64,000 nucleotides of DNA from Hymenobacter plasmatis (lineage in GTDB: Bacteria; Bacteroidota; Bacteroidia; Cytophagales; Hymenobacteraceae): NCBI RefSeq assembly GCF_020711255.1, contig NZ_JAJFAW010000027.1, positions 1-64,000 of the forward strand, given 5' to 3'. This document shows positions 61,206 to 64,000 of this stretch, in pieces. The notes under the pieces were generated by a model, which ran no database searches, was not told the origin of the DNA, and saw only the letters and a program-made list of their open reading frames with translations. The position numbers and the translations under genes are program-made. Position 1 is the stretch's first letter. The number at the start of each line of letters is the position of its first letter.

Positions 61206-62381
61206 ATGACACTCACTCACCTCCTTCGGCCCGTGGGGCTGGCCGTGCTGGCGGCTACCGGCCTGCAGCTGGGCAGCTGCTCGTCGCCCGCCAACAACGA
61301 ATCGCAAAGCATCGCCGTGGCCGCCGGGCCCGACTCCACCAAGGCCGGGGCCAACTCGCCGCTGCGGGTAGTGGCCCAATTCACGGGCCCGCAAATGGTG
61401 GGCGTGGCCGTGGCCCCCGGCGGCAAGATATTCGCCTGCTTTCCGCGCTGGGACTACAACCCCGTGTTTCCCATCGCTGCCGTAGGGCCCAACAATACCC
61501 TCACGCCCTACCCCAATGCCAGCTGGTGCACCTGGACCGATTCCGTGAAAAACGAACCCCAGAAGCACTGGATTTGCCCCCAAAGCGTGTTCGCCGACAA
61601 AGCCGGCATGGTGTGGGTGCTCGACCCCGCCTCCCCGGGCCTGAAGGGCACCGTGCCCGGTGGCCCCAAGCTGGTAAAAACCGACCCCCAAACCGGCCGC
61701 GTTCTGCTCAATATTTCCTTCCCCGAAAGCGTGGCCCCCCGCAAGTCTTACCTTAACGACGTGCGAATTGATTTGCAGAACAACTACGCCTACATCACCG
61801 AATCGGGCACGGGCGCGCTGGTAGTGGTCGACTTAAAAACCAACAAATCGCGCCGCCTGCTGGCCGGCCACCCGTCCACCAAGGCCGTGAAAGGGCTGGT
61901 GATAAAAGCCGAAGGCCATCCCATGATTGATGCCCAGGGCAAGCCAGCTCAATTCAACGCCGACGGCATTGCCCTGAGCACCGACAACGCCTACCTCTAC
62001 TACTGCCCGCTCACCGGCCACACCCTCTACCGCATCAAAACCGCGGCCCTGCGCAACGCTTCCCTCAGCGAAGCCCAGCTGGGCCAGCAAGTGGAGACCG
62101 TGGGCGAAATCCCTGCCTCCGACGGCCTGGAGATTGACGCGGCCAACAACGTGTACCTCACGTCTTTCGAGCGCAGCGCCCTGCTGCGCCGTACCCCCAC
62201 CGGCAAAATCGAAACCGTTGCCGCCGATTCCCGCCTGCAGTGGCCCGATACCTACAGCTTTGCCGCCGACGGCAACCTGTACGTGGCCAACTCGGCCATT
62301 CACAAAATGGCTAGCTGGAACAAGGGCGTCGAACAGCCCCACGAGCCGTTCCGCATCTTCAAAATGCCGCTGCCGAAGTAG
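61206..62381 (+). CDS. Royal-jelly/yellow-family (MRJP) protein, lipoprotein
   Basis: The ATG at 61206 gives 391 residues; the frame runs further upstream through the preceding terminator, but that part is not credible. The N-terminus is a lipoprotein signal (LAVLAATGLQLGSC). The body is a six-bladed propeller of the MRJP/yellow type: VAVAPGGKIFACFPRWDYNP, VFADKAGMVWVLDPASP, YLNDVRIDLQNNYAYITESG, and GTGALVVVDLKTNKSRRLL. Insect relatives bind or convert amines and dopachrome; the bacterial role is unknown. It is exported and followed by a terminator. Confidence 0.88.
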   Translation: MTLTHLLRPVGLAVLAATGLQLGSCSSPANNESQSIAVAAGPDSTKAGANSPLRVVAQFTGPQMVGVAVAPGGKIFACFPRWDYNPVFPIAAVGPNNTLTPYPNASWCTWTDSVKNEPQKHWICPQSVFADKAGMVWVLDPASPGLKGTVPGGPKLVKTDPQTGRVLLNISFPESVAPRKSYLNDVRIDLQNNYAYITESGTGALVVVDLKTNKSRRLLAGHPSTKAVKGLVIKAEGHPMIDAQGKPAQFNADGIALSTDNAYLYYCPLTGHTLYRIKTAALRNASLSEAQLGQQVETVGEIPASDGLEIDAANNVYLTSFERSALLRRTPTGKIETVAADSRLQWPDTYSFAADGNLYVANSAIHKMASWNKGVEQPHEPFRIFKMPLPK

Positions 62382-62403
62382 CCCAACGGGAAATTATAGA
62401 CAT

Positions 62404-62441
62404 CAAAAAAAGCCGCGCCTTCAACTGGCGGGGCTTTTTTA
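62404..62441. terminator. Hairpin terminator between converging genes
   Basis: AAAAAGCC and GGCTTTTT flank a near-palindrome in AAAAAAGCCGCGCC/GGCGGGGCTTTTTT, one mismatch inside. It separates the MRJP gene from the minus-strand 3D-domain gene. Confidence 0.8.
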
Positions 62442-62473
62442 TTAGGTAGCAATAGGATAAAGGATAAGCTAAT

Positions 62474-63004
62474 TTATTCGAGCGCGACCTTCTGGATTTT
62501 TACGCCTTTGGTAAAAATGTCCAGGTTTTCGCTGGGATGTGCCAGCACGTCCATGCAGTGGTGGTGCCGTTTATTCATGGTGTCGTGTATGGTATACACG
62601 CCATCTAGCTTGGCCGAGATACCGGTGACGCGCACCGTATCGCCAAACTTAAATTCACCGCCCCAGGGCTTGAGCAAATCGCGCGACAGTGCCATCCAGC
62701 GCTTTTTGGTCCCGTAGTGCGGTTTTATGCGTGAGTTATCAGCCGTCACGAACGGCTCATCGTCGGTTTGGCCCGGTACGGCCTCGTATATGGTGGCGGT
62801 CACCGTATACTTTAGGCTGTGCGGAATGAATGATTTGGTTTTCTTTTCGCGGCGCGTACTGGCGGGCCGGCGGGTAACCTCTAGCGGAGAAACGAACTTA
62901 ACCAGACCTGTTGCTTTCGTGGTGGCTGGTGCGGAGTAGAAAAGCGGCGATGTCAACGCCGAAGCTGCTAGGAGGAAGTCTATTAATAGCCGTACATTAT
63001 TCAT
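62474..63004 (-). CDS. Exported 3D-domain protein (MltA/RlpA-like barrel)
   Basis: The 176-residue protein has an N-terminal hydrophobic signal (LLIDFLLAASALTSPLFYSA). The C-terminal half matches a 3D (three-Asp) domain: KYTVTATIYEAVPGQTDDEP, FKFGDTVRVTGISAKLDGVY and TIHDTMNKRHHHCMDVLAHP, with Asp in LDG, HDTM and MDVL as the likely triad. Such domains are found in lytic transglycosylases and RlpA-like proteins that cleave or bind peptidoglycan. GC and codon use are lower than in the surrounding genes. Confidence 0.75.
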   Translation of the reverse strand: MNNVRLLIDFLLAASALTSPLFYSAPATTKATGLVKFVSPLEVTRRPASTRREKKTKSFIPHSLKYTVTATIYEAVPGQTDDEPFVTADNSRIKPHYGTKKRWMALSRDLLKPWGGEFKFGDTVRVTGISAKLDGVYTIHDTMNKRHHHCMDVLAHPSENLDIFTKGVKIQKVALE

Positions 63005-63444
63005 TTAAAAGGGTTTCGATGGCTGCCATTTCACGCCTGGCAGGATAGGCTTTTTCCATTTTTTTAAAACGGGAAAAGTATTAACGATGAGACACATACA
63101 TAAGTTCTCTAAAAATAAATTATCCAATTGAAAAGGCCCTGAGGCGCCGTATATTGCCCTAATAGTCGAAAGTTTATACAAGGGGAAGTAGTCTAAGCAG
63201 GAGCTTGCTACGTACTTAAGAGGTTGTAAACTCGGCAGCTGTCTTAGGCCCGGCACCCACATCGAAGTGCCGCCTCGGCTATCCCCGCGAATTTTGATAA
63301 ATTGGCCCGCCAACCTGCCGAGCTTATTTGACTTCGGAAAATTATTGAGCTGATAGTCAGGTAAATTTGTTTACCCGAATTCAGGTTTTTGCCTGTCTGC
63401 TAAGCGACTTACTTTTACGCAGCCTTACCTAAGCTGCTTTTCTC
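63005..63444. other. AT-rich intergenic region upstream of sucA
   Basis: These 440 bases are clearly richer in A and T than the neighbours. I see no convincing gene; a 102-codon frame on the minus strand has no recognisable features. On the plus strand there is a perfect TAAATTTG at 63362-63369 and a TTG-N18-TACTTTTA pair at 63389-63417. Confidence 0.6.
63389..63417 (+). promoter_or_regulatory. Candidate sucA promoter
   Basis: TTG (63389-63391), 18 bases, then TACTTTTA (63410-63417; one mismatch to TAnnTTTG). The ATG follows after 27 bases. A second perfect -7 box, TAAATTTG, lies 40 bases upstream but lacks a well-placed TTG. Confidence 0.45.
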
Positions 63445-64000
63445 ATGGACGCATACTCGTATATCGCCAACGCCGACGCGGCGGCCATTGAAATCTTATA
63501 CCAAGCCTACCAGCAGAACCCGGAGTCGGTGGACTTCGGCTGGCGCAAGTTTTTTGAAGGCTTCGACTTCTCGCAGCAGTTCCCGGAAGGGGCGCCGCTG
63601 GTGCCCGGGGCTAATGGCGCCGGCACCGCGACTGCTTCCGGAAATGGCGCCGCTGGCGCTGTCAAACCTTCGGTGGCCCCCGGCCCCCGGCCGCAGCCCG
63701 ACGACTACGGCGTGCTCAACACCGACGCTTCCACCAACAACGCCCCCGCGTTTGCGAACGGCGAAACGGCCGGCGACAAGGAAACGGCGGTGCGCAACCT
63801 CATCCACGCCTACCGCAGCCGCGGCCACCTGCGCGCCAAAACCAACCCGGTGCGCGAGCGCAAGGACCGCAAAGCCCGCCTCGACCTCACCGACTTCGGC
63901 CTGAGCGAAGCCGACATGGATACGGTGTTCCGGAACGGCGAAGGCCTGGGCCTGGGCGCCCAAGCCACGCTGCGCGAGATTGTGGCGGCGCTGGAGAAAA
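63445..64000 (+). CDS. sucA: 2-oxoglutarate dehydrogenase E1 component (3' partial)
   Basis: The frame from ATG 63445 is open to the window end (185 complete codons). MDAYSYIANADAAAIEILYQ, AYQQNPESVDFGWRKFFEGF and later ETAVRNLIHAYRSRGHLRAK are typical of the N-terminus of the E1 subunit of 2-oxoglutarate dehydrogenase, a TCA-cycle enzyme using thiamine diphosphate. The SRGHLRAKTNPVRERKDRKA block is characteristic. The catalytic domains lie beyond the window. A sucB gene would be expected downstream but cannot be seen. Confidence 0.93.
   Translation, partial: MDAYSYIANADAAAIEILYQAYQQNPESVDFGWRKFFEGFDFSQQFPEGAPLVPGANGAGTATASGNGAAGAVKPSVAPGPRPQPDDYGVLNTDASTNNAPAFANGETAGDKETAVRNLIHAYRSRGHLRAKTNPVRERKDRKARLDLTDFGLSEADMDTVFRNGEGLGLGAQATLREIVAALEK

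Noticed and set aside
63005..63313. 102-codon minus-strand frame before sucA
   Set aside because: No domain, an odd composition and no start context; it abuts the 3D gene start and lies in AT-rich non-coding sequence.
63488..63904. Plus-strand frame overlapping the sucA start
   Set aside because: It is in a different frame from sucA, whose frame from 63445 gives recognisable E1 sequence and stays open to the window end; the other frame is Arg/Ser/Pro-rich noise.
1..64000. CRISPR array, phage island or restriction system
   Set aside because: No regularly spaced direct repeats with unique spacers, no integrase, phage structural genes, nuclease or methylase pair were seen; the only methyltransferase is an RlmI-like RNA enzyme.

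Overview
The window looks like a chromosomal segment of a Hymenobacter-like member of the Bacteroidota (Cytophagales). Supporting signs are high GC coding sequence, three exported proteins ending in type IX secretion (T9SS) sorting domains, a TonB-dependent receptor with a carboxypeptidase-like N-terminal domain, little sign of Shine-Dalgarno sites, and Bacteroidota-type promoters (TTG about 20 bases before TAnnTTTG). It is mostly ordinary core and envelope sequence. I see no rRNA, intact tRNA, CRISPR array, prophage or insertion sequence.

Layout. 1-6177: a cut-off DUF4331/T9SS protein, then a TPR protein, a HupE/UreJ membrane protein, a small Cys-rich protein and a TonB-dependent receptor, which together look like a metal-uptake cassette. 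6251-8632: a secreted alpha-amylase on the minus strand. 8965-10872: two tandem L,D-transpeptidase-like genes. 11191-14728: on the minus strand, an Ldh-family dehydrogenase, a GNAT/Ppx-GppA fusion and an RlmI-like methyltransferase. 14896-18617: a small membrane peptide, a PBP2-like transpeptidase, dapF and a GNAT. 18810-24891: a glycosyltransferase, glf and secA. 25025-31719: a T9SS propeller protein, deoC with a SPOR-like lipoprotein, an M20 hydrolase, an outer-membrane barrel candidate and Hsp20. 31958-35940: an HtrA protease, a small hypothetical and an ALDH7-type dehydrogenase. 36045-40606: a lipoprotein, then sigma factor, anti-sigma-like protein and DUF4097-like protein, then a secreted PPC protein overlapping a DUF4442 protein. 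40786-50614: an amidase, an alpha/beta hydrolase, a diadenylate-cyclase-like protein, a double TonB C-terminal-domain protein, RidA, a bestrophin, a FAD/Rieske oxidoreductase and a cyanophycinase. 50691-58536: a lipoprotein amylase, a FUSC transporter, a 7TMR-DISM histidine kinase and an S9 peptidase. 58911-64000: small hypotheticals, a royal-jelly/yellow-family protein, a 3D-domain protein and the start of sucA.

The points most worth a second look are: two copies of a long palindromic element (28681-28856 and 47842-48024) whose inner stems differ in sequence but stay self-complementary; a second dispersed hairpin family, nested in two of its four copies; the DACNV/DAC-like protein with a changed RHR motif; the GNAT-Ppx/GppA fusion, which hinges on one tyrosine codon; and possible leaderless promoters at deoC, the PPC gene and the FUSC gene.
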